Shown in pieces: positions 1 through 6,930 of a stretch of 13,306 bases of DNA. Source of the DNA: CAVOBC01 sp963693635 (GTDB lineage Bacteria > Pseudomonadota > Gammaproteobacteria > Pseudomonadales > Azotimanducaceae); the NCBI GenBank assembly GCA_963693635.1, contig CAVOBC010000106.1:1-13306 (forward strand), written 5' to 3'. A program made the position numbers and the translations under genes. The notes beneath the pieces were generated by a model. That model was not told the origin of the DNA, did no database searches, and saw only the letters and a list, made by a program, of their open reading frames with translations. Position 1 is the stretch's first letter. Each line of letters begins with the position of its first letter.

Positions 1-977
1 GTTGCCCAGGCTTGTCGAGGTGGATTCGAAAGATCACTTCACGGGTCCCGGGTCCCGGGGTCGGGAAGATCGACGAAGAAGATCTCATCCAGTCTTCCCT
101 TGCGGACGAGTTCCGGGGGCTGCCTTGATATGTCGTTGGACGTGGCAACGATGAACGCCTCGCTACGGCGCTCTGACATCCACCTCAAGAGGGTGCCCAG
201 CATCCGCTCAGATGTGCCTGCATCTGAATCCTGGGAGAGCCCCTTTTCGATTTCGTCCATCCACAACACGCACGGTGCCATCATGTCTGCAAGCGTCAAG
301 GCCTCACGGATGTTGCGCTCGGACTCGCCATAGTATTTCTGATACAGCGAGCCGAAGTCGAGGCGCAGCAGGGGCACGCCCCACATGCCGGCCACTGCTT
401 TGGCCGCGAGGCTCTTGCCGCTCCCCTGGATGCCAAGGAGCATGATGCCCTTCGGCGGGTCGAGGACGTTCTCTGGCGTCTTCCCGAGAAATACCTCCCG
501 GCGTTCTTCGAGCCAGCGCTTCAGATTGTCGAGGCCGCCCACATCGGTAAAACGCGCAGTGTCGTATTCAAAGCTAAGCACGCCTTCCATGTCGAGTAGG
601 GAAAACTTCGCCTTGTTGGCCGCCGGCAGATCCTAGGGACTAATCTCGCCGTCATCGAAGATTGCGCCACGAACGAGTTGACGCGCATCCTGGATCGAGA
701 CGCCCTTCAGGTTGTGGACAAGCTGTTTGAAGGTGGCCGGGGTGCTCAGTACCGGGCGTCCCGCGTTTTCGCGGGACCAGTTGCTCGCTTCTTCGCGAAC
801 GAGTCCGGCGAGTTCGTCTCCGGTTGGCATCGTGAGCTCAAACCGGGCGGAGTAGCGCTTGAGTTCTGCGGGCAGGGTGACCTCATGGCTCAACATGACG
901 ACCACTTGGGAGTTGTGACCTATCAGCATCTCACGGTGACGGATCACCGCGCTGTCGCGCAGGGAACACCGCGGCAC
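1..977 (-). pseudogene. Ycf46-like AAA+ ATPase, decayed and cut by window edge
   Basis: The minus-strand reading encodes a AAA+ ATPase with Walker A GIQGSGKS, Walker B VLWMDEIEKG, sensor VATSND and the arginine-finger region RKGRLDE, in the arrangement of Ycf46-like ATPases. It begins mid-protein at about 977 (RDSAVIRHREMLIGHN); the N-terminal part usual for the family is missing, and upstream in this frame is a TAA at 984-986. An in-frame TAG at 633-635 interrupts it: GEISP-stop-DLPAANKAKFSLLD continues in the same frame with family-like sequence, so one glutamate or glutamine-type codon probably became amber. Near the C-terminal end GGGTCCC is present twice in tandem (43-49, 50-56); this 7-bp duplication throws the frame to a TGA at 39-41, while the shifted frame continues EVIFRIHLDKPGQ to the window edge. 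Three independent lesions make it a clear pseudogene. The in vivo role of intact homologues is poorly known. Family assignment is from recalled motif patterns. Confidence 0.85.
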
Positions 978-995
978 CTTGCTTTAGTTCCATGA

Positions 996-1164
996 AGGGC
1001 TGCTGAAAAAGCAGCCTGATAGACCGATACATGGATTTCACGTTCGCTTCGCGAGCCATAGTAGTATCGGCCGCAAATCGCCATTGTTAAGTCGTTGATT
1101 TGTCGCGAGCGGGCTGGGGCCCGCGACTCTGAAAAAGTGCAGGAGAGCACTTTTTCAGCAACCT
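996..1164. mobile_element. MITE-like element with GCTGCTGAAAAAG-type inverted ends
   Basis: The segment begins AGGGCTGCTGAAAAAG (996-1011) and ends, read on the other strand, AGGTTGCTGAAAAAG, giving terminal inverted repeats of about 13-16 bp with one or two mismatches. Each end also folds on itself: GCTGCTGAAAAAGCAGC at the left and CTGAAAAAGTGC...GCACTTTTTCAG at the right. The interior holds no transposase and no credible gene. It lies between the broken 5' end of the AAA pseudogene and the rpoH leader. No unambiguous target duplication is visible. It could be a non-autonomous transposon relic or a REP-like structured intergenic repeat; the copy number in the genome would decide. Confidence 0.55.
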
Positions 1165-1229
1165 GCTGGTGGATTACGTCCTTTGGAGACATTTTTCGTG
1201 ATCTGTAACAATTAATCGTGGACGGGGTC

Positions 1230-1259
1230 TTGAATTTAGCGACGGCGATCTCACATAGT
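1230..1259 (+). promoter_or_regulatory. Possible promoter for rpoH
   Basis: TTGAAT (1230-1235) and CATAGT (1254-1259) are separated by 18 bp and each match four of six positions of the sigma-70 consensus. Transcription from here would give a leader of roughly 75 nt that contains a 7-bp hairpin, GCAAGCC (1268-1274) with GGCTTGC (1284-1290). The overlap CTTGAAT also resembles a sigma-32 -35 element, but no good sigma-32 -10 follows. The match is weak and is offered only as the best candidate in the interval 1165-1341. Confidence 0.25.
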
Positions 1260-1341
1260 CTTTACAAGCAAGCCGCATAGCCGGGCTTGCCCAGTCGAGT
1301 CGTGCTGGGAAGTGGATAAATAGCGTGTGGAGGATGCATTC

Positions 1342-2196
1342 ATGGCAACAATGACCGAGGCGACAACCCGACTGCCCGCAGTGCAAAGCGGCAGCCTGCG
1401 TGCCTACCTTGACTACGTTCACAACATTCCCGTTCTTACCCGGGACGAGGAGCAGGAGCTGTTTGCCCGTTTCGAAGAGGACGGCGACCTAGAGGCCGCG
1501 CGCAAAATCGTCATGTCTCACCTGCGGTACGTCGTCTATGTCGCAAGGGGTTATGGGGGCTACGGCCTGCCGCTTGAGGACCTGATTCAGCAGGGTAATG
1601 TTGGCCTCATGAAGTCGGTCAAGCGGTTTGAAGCTGATCGCAAGCTCCGGCTCGTGTCCTTCGCCGTGCATTGGATCAAGTCTGAGATCCACGAGTACAT
1701 CCTGAAGAACTGGAAGATCGTCAAGGTGGCGACCACAAAGGCGCAACGAAAATTGTTTTTCAACCTCCGCAAGTCGAAATCGCGTCTGGGTTGGTTCTCG
1801 AATGCTGAAGTCGAGATGGTTGCTGAGGATCTTGGGGTTAAGCCAGCGGAAGTACGCGAAATGGAGGGAAGGCTCAGTTTGCGGGACGAGAGCCTGTCGG
1901 TTTCGGATGATGATGCTGACGAGAGTGTCTACCAACCGCCTGTTCTCACCCTGGGTGAGGCCGAGGACCCGGCCGTTATCGTTGAGGGCGAAGAAGCGGT
2001 CAACAATCAAACCGAGGGGCTTCACGCCGCCCTGCTCGGCCTCGACGAGAGGTCTAGAGACATCGTCGCGTCGCGCTGGCTTTCCGATCAGAAGGCTGGC
2101 TTGAAGGAACTCGCGGCACGCTACTCGGTCTCGATGGAGCGGATCCGGCAGATCGAGAAGCGTGCCTTTGAACGGATGCAGCCGCACCTGGTTTAG
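1342..2196 (+). CDS. rpoH: RNA polymerase heat-shock sigma factor RpoH (sigma-32)
   Basis: The 284-residue product is a sigma-70 family factor of the RpoH class, which directs core RNA polymerase to heat-shock promoters. Region 1.2/2.1 starts near residue 18 (LRAYLDYVHNIPVLTRDEE); region 2 contains DLIQQGNVGLMKSVKRFEADRK and SFAVHWIKSEIHEYILKNW; the RpoH box QRKLFFNLRK at about 135-144 is the class signature; region 4.2 with its helix-turn-helix lies at about 254-279 (LKELAARYSVSMERIRQIEK). Length is that of the family. The ATG at 1342 is chosen because GGAGG (1329-1333) sits 8 nt upstream; an in-frame GTG at 1327 would place this site inside the gene. It is a single-gene unit here: the decayed AAA gene lies upstream on the other strand, and a large stem-loop follows 6 nt after the stop. 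The usual ftsX neighbour is absent, at least within the window. Confidence 0.95.
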   Translation: MATMTEATTRLPAVQSGSLRAYLDYVHNIPVLTRDEEQELFARFEEDGDLEAARKIVMSHLRYVVYVARGYGGYGLPLEDLIQQGNVGLMKSVKRFEADRKLRLVSFAVHWIKSEIHEYILKNWKIVKVATTKAQRKLFFNLRKSKSRLGWFSNAEVEMVAEDLGVKPAEVREMEGRLSLRDESLSVSDDDADESVYQPPVLTLGEAEDPAVIVEGEEAVNNQTEGLHAALLGLDERSRDIVASRWLSDQKAGLKELAARYSVSMERIRQIEKRAFERMQPHLV

Positions 2197-2202
2197 GCAA
2201 AG

Positions 2203-2250
2203 CGTTTCCTGGTGAATTGCTCGGACGGCAGAGCGCTTCATCAGGAAACG
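2203..2250 (+). terminator. Long stem-loop just after rpoH
   Basis: CGTTTCCTGGTGAA (2203-2216) pairs with TTCATCAGGAAACG (2237-2250) over 14 positions with one mismatch, and GCTC/GAGC inside the loop can extend the stem. It begins 6 nt after the rpoH stop codon. No T-run follows, so it is not a textbook intrinsic terminator; it may block 3' exonuclease or act with Rho. The structure is seen directly, the role is inferred. Confidence 0.45.
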
Positions 2251-2301
2251 ATGAAGGGTCGCTGGATCAAAGTTGGACGCTGAAGCTTGACGCGGCAGTT
2301 G

Positions 2302-2348
2302 AAAAGCGCTGCAGGTGAAAGGCGAGCGCTCCTGACCTGCTGCGTTTT
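2302..2348. terminator. Second inverted repeat in the rpoH-DUF169 interval
   Basis: AAAAGCGCTGCAGGT (2302-2316) is nearly complementary to ACCTGCTGCGTTTT (2335-2348), with one extra base in the left arm. The A-rich start and T-rich end give the look of a bidirectional intrinsic terminator, although the Ts belong to the stem. It lies 50 nt before the DUF169 start codon, so termination of rpoH transcription or shaping of the downstream leader are both possible. Confidence 0.4.
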
Positions 2349-2397
2349 CGCTGGCTTCACCGTATGCTCCGAACGACGCTAACCGGAGTTCAGCCAC

Positions 2398-3186
2398 ATG
2401 TCAGACGTTATCGGTACAGATGCCACTTCCTATGATTGGCCACAGATCGTTGATGATCTCAATGGTCTGCTGCGCTTGCGGACCACGCCCATCGGCATGA
2501 AGATGTTCGAAAGTGTCGCCGAGATGGAAGCGATTCCCCGGATCAGGCGGCCAGGTGACGTGCACGCCACCGACCAGATTGTCGGACAAGCTGCTCGCAA
2601 TGGCTGGACCGTTGGCGTCACGATGGACGATCTTGTCGGCGCCCAGTGTGGCACGGTTATTGGACTCCATCCCAGAAGTGATGAATGGCTGTCCGGCGAC
2701 CGCATGCACGGGGTCTGGTACGGTTCCGCCGAAGATGCACGGGCGCATCAGGAAGCAATGGATGTCGTGCCGCATGGCCAATATGAGGCCATGGCGGTCA
2801 GCCCACTTGCATCAGGCCGGCTGTCACCGCCCGACATCTGCCTGATCTACGCGACGCCGGGCCAGATGATCATCTTCATCAATGGGCTGCAGTGGCTGGG
2901 ATACAAAAAGCTCGACTTCAGTTGCGTCGGCGAGAGCGCCTGTGCCGATTCGTGGGGTCGCGCACTCTCGACCGGCGAGCCAAGTCTGTCGATTCCCTGC
3001 TTTGCCGAACGCCGCTACGGTGGTGTGATGGACGATGAACTGTTGATGGCGATACCGCCACATTTCCTGCCGAAGACGATTGCGGGGATGCAGGCGCTGT
3101 CAAAAAATGGCCTGCGCTACCCCATTGCGCCCTATGGCGTTAACAATGATGTTCGCGCCGGCATGGGCGTTAGCTACGACCGGTAG
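2398..3186 (+). CDS. DUF169 family protein
   Basis: The 262-residue product resembles the DUF169 family of uncharacterised cytosolic proteins. It opens with the family-type region DLNGLLRLRTTPIGMKMF (about 20-37) and contains QCGTVIGL, PDICLIYATPGQMIIFINGLQWLGY and a C-terminal SIPCFAERRYGGVMDDELLMAIPP stretch. Cysteines occur at 84, 148, 176, 182 and 201, the kind of set that could bind metal or be redox active, but no classical motif is complete. There is no signal peptide or membrane segment. The ATG is preceded by CCGGAG about 7 nt upstream. The TAG stop at 3184-3186 is fused directly to repeat copy 1. Function is unknown; the family call comes from the recalled conserved regions. Confidence 0.8.
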   Translation: MSDVIGTDATSYDWPQIVDDLNGLLRLRTTPIGMKMFESVAEMEAIPRIRRPGDVHATDQIVGQAARNGWTVGVTMDDLVGAQCGTVIGLHPRSDEWLSGDRMHGVWYGSAEDARAHQEAMDVVPHGQYEAMAVSPLASGRLSPPDICLIYATPGQMIIFINGLQWLGYKKLDFSCVGESACADSWGRALSTGEPSLSIPCFAERRYGGVMDDELLMAIPPHFLPKTIAGMQALSKNGLRYPIAPYGVNNDVRAGMGVSYDR

Positions 3187-3330
3187 TTAGTTCCTGTCCC
3201 AGAACTCCGTTCTGGGGCGGGCACTGGCGTGCGGTGCAGGGATGCACCGCCATTTTCTGAAAGAAAATGCGAGGTTTGCTTGCAAACCGACTCCCAAGAA
3301 TTGTCAGGAGGACAATTTTGGGACAGGAGC
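3187..3330 (+). repeat. Stop-codon-associated hairpin repeat, copy 1 (full)
   Basis: Starts directly after the DUF169 TAG. It holds five consecutive hairpins: CCCAGAAC/GTTCTGGG (3198-3216), GCGGTGCA/TGCACCGC (3231-3250), CATTTTCT/AGAAAATG (3251-3269), GGTTTGC/GCAAACC (3273-3288), and CCCAAGAATTGTC/GACAATTTTGGG (3293-3322, one bulged G). The ends GTTCCTGTCCCA and TGGGACAGGAGC are inverted repeats. YTAR tetranucleotides (TTAG at 3187-3190, CTAG at 3330-3333) flank it, which would fit the target preference known for IS5-type transposition. Related copies are at 9486-9511, 11600-11743 and 12938-13058. MITE, REP/BIME-type element or mobile terminator are the alternatives. Confidence 0.85.
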
Positions 3331-3365
3331 TAGTTAGTTCCTGTCCCAGAACTCCGTTCTGGGGC
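3331..3365 (+). repeat. Hairpin repeat, tandem partial copy 1b
   Basis: These 35 bases repeat 3184-3218 exactly, 147 bp downstream: the TAG-TTAG junction, the TTCCTGTCCC end and the first hairpin CCCAGAAC/GTTCTGGG. Sequence similarity stops after GGGGC. It is a second, truncated unit, arising either by nested insertion or by partial tandem duplication. The remaining sequence up to about 3486 holds nothing recognisable. Confidence 0.85.
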
Positions 3366-3500
3366 CGACAATAACCGGAAAGGTCCACGCCCAGGGTTTC
3401 TCGTTCGCGGGATACGACCTGTTGTTTTTTGAATGATCTTGTTCACCTTGCCGGTCCTTGAGAGCGACGACAGGAATTCGAAGTGCGAGGGGTTGTGCCT

Positions 3501-3860
3501 GTGAACGCGAGTGGGGCGAGGGAAACCGGGATCCACGCGGGGGACGGGTGGCACCGCAGCGTGACTGTGACGCGCCATGCGCTGTCCTGCGCGCTTGGGT
3601 GTTGCCTCGTGCTTGCCATTTGTTCGGCGTTCGCAGTTACCCGCAATGGTTTTCAGATCAAGCGCCCGCTTGTCCCTCTGCGCGAGATTGTGAGCGCTGG
3701 TCCGCCCAGGGGTGGCATCCCGGCGCTTAACCGACCGGGCGTCGTGTCGGCCAGCGAGGCAGATTACCTGCGCGACGATGACGAAGTGATGGGCCTTGTT
3801 GTCGCCGGTGAGGCGCGGGCGAATACTCAACTGGGACGAGGTCGTCAACGACGTCATTAG
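3501..3860 (+). pseudogene. DUF3179 protein, N-terminal remnant
   Basis: The reading starts at a GTG with GAGGGG 8 nt upstream. It gives a hydrophobic N-terminal segment (ALSCALGCCLVLAICSAFAV) followed by family-type sequence NGFQIKRPLVPLREIVSAGPPRGGIPAL and VSASEADYLRDDDEVMGLVVAGEARA. The family normally continues with YP and an ILNW-type motif; here those codons are lost and RILNWDEVVNDVIS is found in another frame from 3820, so about 8 bases appear deleted between 3819 and 3820. The original frame stops at TAG 3858-3860. The rest of the domain, including the cysteine-containing core usually following VVND, is absent, and LRR sequence begins immediately. DUF3179 proteins are membrane-anchored or exported, of unknown function. 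This is a dead gene remnant. Confidence 0.7.
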
Positions 3861-4947
3861 CTCGACGCGGTGCTGGCGGCCTGTGCTGCAGCGGAGGAGG
3901 CCGCGGCAGCGGACGTCGGCGAAGTGACATCGCTCGTCTGTGTCGGGGCCACCGGGGCAGAGGTCTCGGACCTGACGGGACTCGACCAATTGACCTATCT
4001 CACGTCCATTGACCTTGCTGGCAACGTCATCGCCAATGCAGCTGGGCTGGCTCGTTGGACCGGCTAACCAGCGTGTCGCTTGCCGGCAACAGTTTGGTGT
4101 CGCCCAGCGGCTTCGACACGCTAAGACAATTGACCGATCTCGATCTCAGCGACAAGGCGCTTGAGGGGGCAACGCTCGGCGTCAACAGCGCACTGGAAAG
4201 CCTTGACCTGTCGGGCAACCCCGACCTCGTGGCGACAGGCTTTTTGGGTCCGCTGACCAATCTGAAGGAATTGCGGCTTGCTGGAAACACCGGTATGGCC
4301 CGCCTCGATCTGACGCGTAATGTCGCCCTTGAGATACTCGACATTGCCGGTGCGGGCGGGCTCGTAACATTGGATTTCTCTAACAACACGGCCCTCAAGC
4401 AGTTGGTCATGGGCGACAGTGTGCTGCCAACCGCTTTGCTCTTTGGGGACCTCGTCGGGTTGACGCATCTGTCGATCAACGATGCGCCGCTCCTGACCGC
4501 AGACCTTTCAGCGAATCCGAACCTCACTGATCTGCGCCTGCCAGGCACAACGCTGAAGCAGATCGATGTAAGCGCGCAATCCGGCCTGCTCATCCTCGAC
4601 TTGTCTCGCAACCAGCTAACGAGCGTCAACGTTGGCAGCAACCCGGCGCTCTCCGTCCTCAATTTATCAACCAATGGATTGTCGAGTATCGAACTGAGTG
4701 CCAACCCGGCGTTGGCAGCGCTCGATCTGGCAAACAACTTTATTGAGACGATCGATCTCTCCGCTAACACGGCACCGGTGACCTTGGATCTGTCGAACAA
4801 TCTGCTGACGGCGATCGATCTCGCGGATTGACTGAACTGACTTCAGTTACTCTGACTGGCAATCCAATTCCCGCATGTGATGGGCAAGCGCTTATTGCCG
4901 CAAACCCGGGCATCACGATTACCTTTCCGGCTGCGGACGACTGCTAG
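3861..4947 (+). pseudogene. Leucine-rich-repeat protein with two frameshifts
   Basis: Three frames in succession encode one LRR protein. Frame one (from 3861) gives DAVLAACAAAEEAAAADVGEVTSLVC and LDQLTYLTSIDLAGN before a TAA near 4065. Frame two (from about 4055) gives some 258 residues of repeats of the LxxLDLSxN kind, for example LESLDLSGNPDL, LLILDLSRNQLTSVNVGSNPAL and LAALDLANNFIETIDLS, and ends at TGA 4829-4831. Frame three (from 4828) finishes with LTELTSVTLTGNPIPACDGQALIAANPGI to TAG 4945-4947, a typical capping end. Each change equals one lost base. No start codon with ribosome site or signal peptide is present; the 5' end abuts the DUF3179 remnant, so a deletion probably removed both. 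LRR proteins of this type are usually exported and bind proteins or surfaces. 4948-5078 shows nothing. Confidence 0.8.
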
Positions 4948-5078
4948 AGATCGACCGCTCGCTATCTGGGCCTGTGAGGAGCGCTGTCACGAAGTCGACG
5001 GGCCATCACGTCGCCTCCGTCGACCCATGCGCTCGAGTCCCCCGTTGTGCTGGAGTATTGAGCAAGAGGCCCATTTGC

Positions 5079-6287
5079 TCAGCCGACAGCGCTGCGTGCA
5101 AAGAACGCGTCTATTTCAGCGGAACTGAAGCCAACACGACGGAGGATGTCACGAGTGTGTTCGCCAAGGTGGGGGGCGCGTCGTTGCATTCTTGGCCCAT
5201 CCACATCGTTCAGGAACGCGGCTTTTACGACGGTGTCGTCGTCCGGTGTGGGCGCCTCGAGGATTTCGCGATAGGCAAGCTGCGGTTCTGCCATGACGCC
5301 GGCGAGGTCACGGATGGGCGCCGCCGGAACACCGGCGGCATCAAGGAGACGTAGCCAGCTTTCGGTTGTCCCGCGAGCGAGCGCGTCGGTGACGAGTGAG
5401 CGAAGCGCTTCGCTGTTGGTAATCCTGGACGCGGCACTAGCAAATCTGGGATCGTTCCTGGCGTCTTCGAGCCCAAGCGCGACGCATAGTTTGAAGACCT
5501 GGTTGTCGCGGAGCGCCGTTAACTGGATGAAGCCGTCGCCGGTCGGGAAGACATCGGCGGTTGGCGCGCGGGTTGGCGATGAGTTGCCGAGCAGACCGGC
5601 TTGCTCGCCGGTCTTCAGGTAAGTGGAAAACTGAGCCGCCTGCGTCAGGATCGCTGCGTCCAGCATGGCGACGTCAATGAACTGACCGAGACCGGTACGT
5701 TGCCGCCGGTTCAGCGCGGCAGAGATGGCGAACGCCGCGTTCATTGCGGTCATCATGTCGACCGGCATGTATCCTGTTCGGGTCGGTCCCGTCTCGGGGT
5801 ATCCGGTAGCCGACATCATTCCTGATGCGGCCTGAATCGCGCCGTCGTAGGCCGCCGCCCCGGCTTTGGGCCCTGTCTGGCCGTAACCTGAGATTGAGCA
5901 GTAAATGAGATCGGGCTTCAGCGCGCGCATGGCCTCAGGGCCAAAGCCCATCCGCTCCATTGTTCCGGCCTTGAAGTTCTCGACCAGCACGTCCGCTGCG
6001 CCGACTAGTCGGTGCACAATGGGGGCTGCGTCCGGCGACTTGAGATCGAGCGCGAGTGCGAACTTGCCGACGTTCATGGCCTTGAACGCCGGAGGCTCTG
6101 GCGGGGTGCTGGAATCGGGTTGTCCCGACGGTTCGCTCGAGAGCAGCGAACGGGTCTGGTCGCCGCCGATCGGGTTTTCAATCTTGATGACTTCTGCGCC
6201 GAGCAGGGCCAGTTGCATCGTCGCAAACGGGCCGGCGAACACCTGGGTGAAGTCGAGGATGGTGATGTCATCGAAGGCGTGGGGCAT
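5079..6287 (-). CDS. Class III (CaiB/BaiF) CoA-transferase
   Basis: The 402-residue product is a family III CoA-transferase, which moves CoA between carboxylic acids through an aspartyl-CoA intermediate in the cytosol. The N-terminus DDITILDFTQVFAGPFATMQLALLGAEVIKIENP is the family's Rossmann-like opening; LVENFKAGTMERMGFG, SISGYGQTGP (about 131-140) and GQFIDVAMLDA follow, where D210 lines up with the catalytic aspartate of formyl-CoA transferase. A proline/serine-rich insert at about 50-68 is unusual but does not interrupt a motif. The C-terminal part (PHLGEHTRDILRRVGFSSAEI) is complete. ATG at 6285-6287 is the natural start; the ribosome site is weak. It is transcribed away from the phosphatase gene, with a 116-bp interval showing no convincing promoter. 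No enzyme of a specific pathway lies nearby, so the substrate cannot be named. Confidence 0.92.
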   Translation of the reverse strand: MPHAFDDITILDFTQVFAGPFATMQLALLGAEVIKIENPIGGDQTRSLLSSEPSGQPDSSTPPEPPAFKAMNVGKFALALDLKSPDAAPIVHRLVGAADVLVENFKAGTMERMGFGPEAMRALKPDLIYCSISGYGQTGPKAGAAAYDGAIQAASGMMSATGYPETGPTRTGYMPVDMMTAMNAAFAISAALNRRQRTGLGQFIDVAMLDAAILTQAAQFSTYLKTGEQAGLLGNSSPTRAPTADVFPTGDGFIQLTALRDNQVFKLCVALGLEDARNDPRFASAASRITNSEALRSLVTDALARGTTESWLRLLDAAGVPAAPIRDLAGVMAEPQLAYREILEAPTPDDDTVVKAAFLNDVDGPRMQRRAPHLGEHTRDILRRVGFSSAEIDAFFARSAVG

Positions 6288-6403
6288 GATTTCTCGGCAA
6301 CAGTCACTGTAGGGTCGGTCATCAGATTATCGCATGGGGTTCGGTGACGCAGACGCGCGATACCCGTGTATTCTTAAGCGCATGATTCTGGAATTCATGC
6401 CTC

Positions 6404-6853
6404 ATGGACGGCGTCCTTAATTTCTTTCAGACCACGCCTGCTATCGGCACGTCCGGGCAGCCCACTCGCGAGCAGTTCGGGCAGATTGGCGCGGCGGGCT
6501 ATGAGGTTGTCGTCAATCTTGCGATGCCCGATTCCGAGGATGCGCTTGAAGATGAAGGCAGCCTCGTTGCGAAAGCCGGCATGGTGTACGTCAATATACC
6601 GATCCCGTTTGACGCGCCCCGACCCTGGCATCTGGCCCGTTTTATTGCCGTGATGGACGGCTTCAAAGACGATCGGGTCTGGGTGCACTGCCAGGTCAAT
6701 GCACGGGTTTCTGCGTTCATGTTCAAGTACATGACCGGGGTCCGCGGGGCGGTGCCAGAGACCGTAACTTCGCCATTGCTAACCGCCTGGCGCGATCGCA
6801 TGGACGACGTCTGGAAGGACGTGATGAGCTGGGACGTCGAGTCCCTCGATTGA
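6404..6853 (+). CDS. Protein tyrosine phosphatase-like protein (Cx4R loop)
   Basis: The 149-residue product matches the small bacterial proteins annotated as protein tyrosine phosphatase family. It opens with LNFFQTTPAIGTSGQPTREQF and has VVNLAMPDSE and VNIPIPFDAP in the middle. The presumed active loop VWVHCQVNARVSAF has C96 and R101 only four residues apart, whereas the classical PTP loop is CX5R. My recollection is that this subfamily shares the HCxxNxR form, so it may be normal here, but catalysis is uncertain. There is no signal peptide. The stop TGA (6851-6853) is followed by a repeat-rich stretch and the histidine kinase remnant, so the pair may once have been co-transcribed. The ATG at 6404 has no clear ribosome site. 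Confidence 0.8.
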   Translation: MDGVLNFFQTTPAIGTSGQPTREQFGQIGAAGYEVVVNLAMPDSEDALEDEGSLVAKAGMVYVNIPIPFDAPRPWHLARFIAVMDGFKDDRVWVHCQVNARVSAFMFKYMTGVRGAVPETVTSPLLTAWRDRMDDVWKDVMSWDVESLD

Positions 6854-6883
6854 AGCGCTCGGCTCTTCGGACCCTGCTGCATC

Positions 6884-6919
6884 TTGTACAGGTGTCGCTG
6901 CTTGCACAGGTGTCGCTGC
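6884..6919 (+). repeat. 18-bp tandem duplication
   Basis: TTGTACAGGTGTCGCTGC (6884-6901) is followed directly by TTGCACAGGTGTCGCTGC (6902-6919), 17 of 18 bases identical. It lies in the gap between the phosphatase gene and the histidine kinase remnant and precedes the hexamer array. Confidence 0.9.
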
Positions 6920-6930
6920 ATTGCTCGTCT

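Noticed and set aside
944..1192. 82-codon minus-strand frame (GRYYYGSRSEREIHVSVYQ) inside the MITE-like element.
   Set aside because: It lies wholly across the inverted-repeat element and its flanks, has no start signal and no recognisable domain; more likely a by-product of the repeat.
1489..2397. Long open frame on the minus strand opposite rpoH (302 codons).
   Set aside because: It is antisense to a clearly conserved sigma factor, has no recognisable motif and arises from codon bias in GC-rich DNA.
3330..3989. 219-codon minus-strand frame starting in the DUF3179/LRR region.
   Set aside because: It is opposite recognisable DUF3179 sequence and ends in the hairpin repeat; composition is arginine-rich shadow.
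4027..4800. 257-codon minus-strand frame opposite the LRR region.
   Set aside because: It is low-complexity serine/arginine-rich shadow sequence; the plus strand shows regular LRR repeats.
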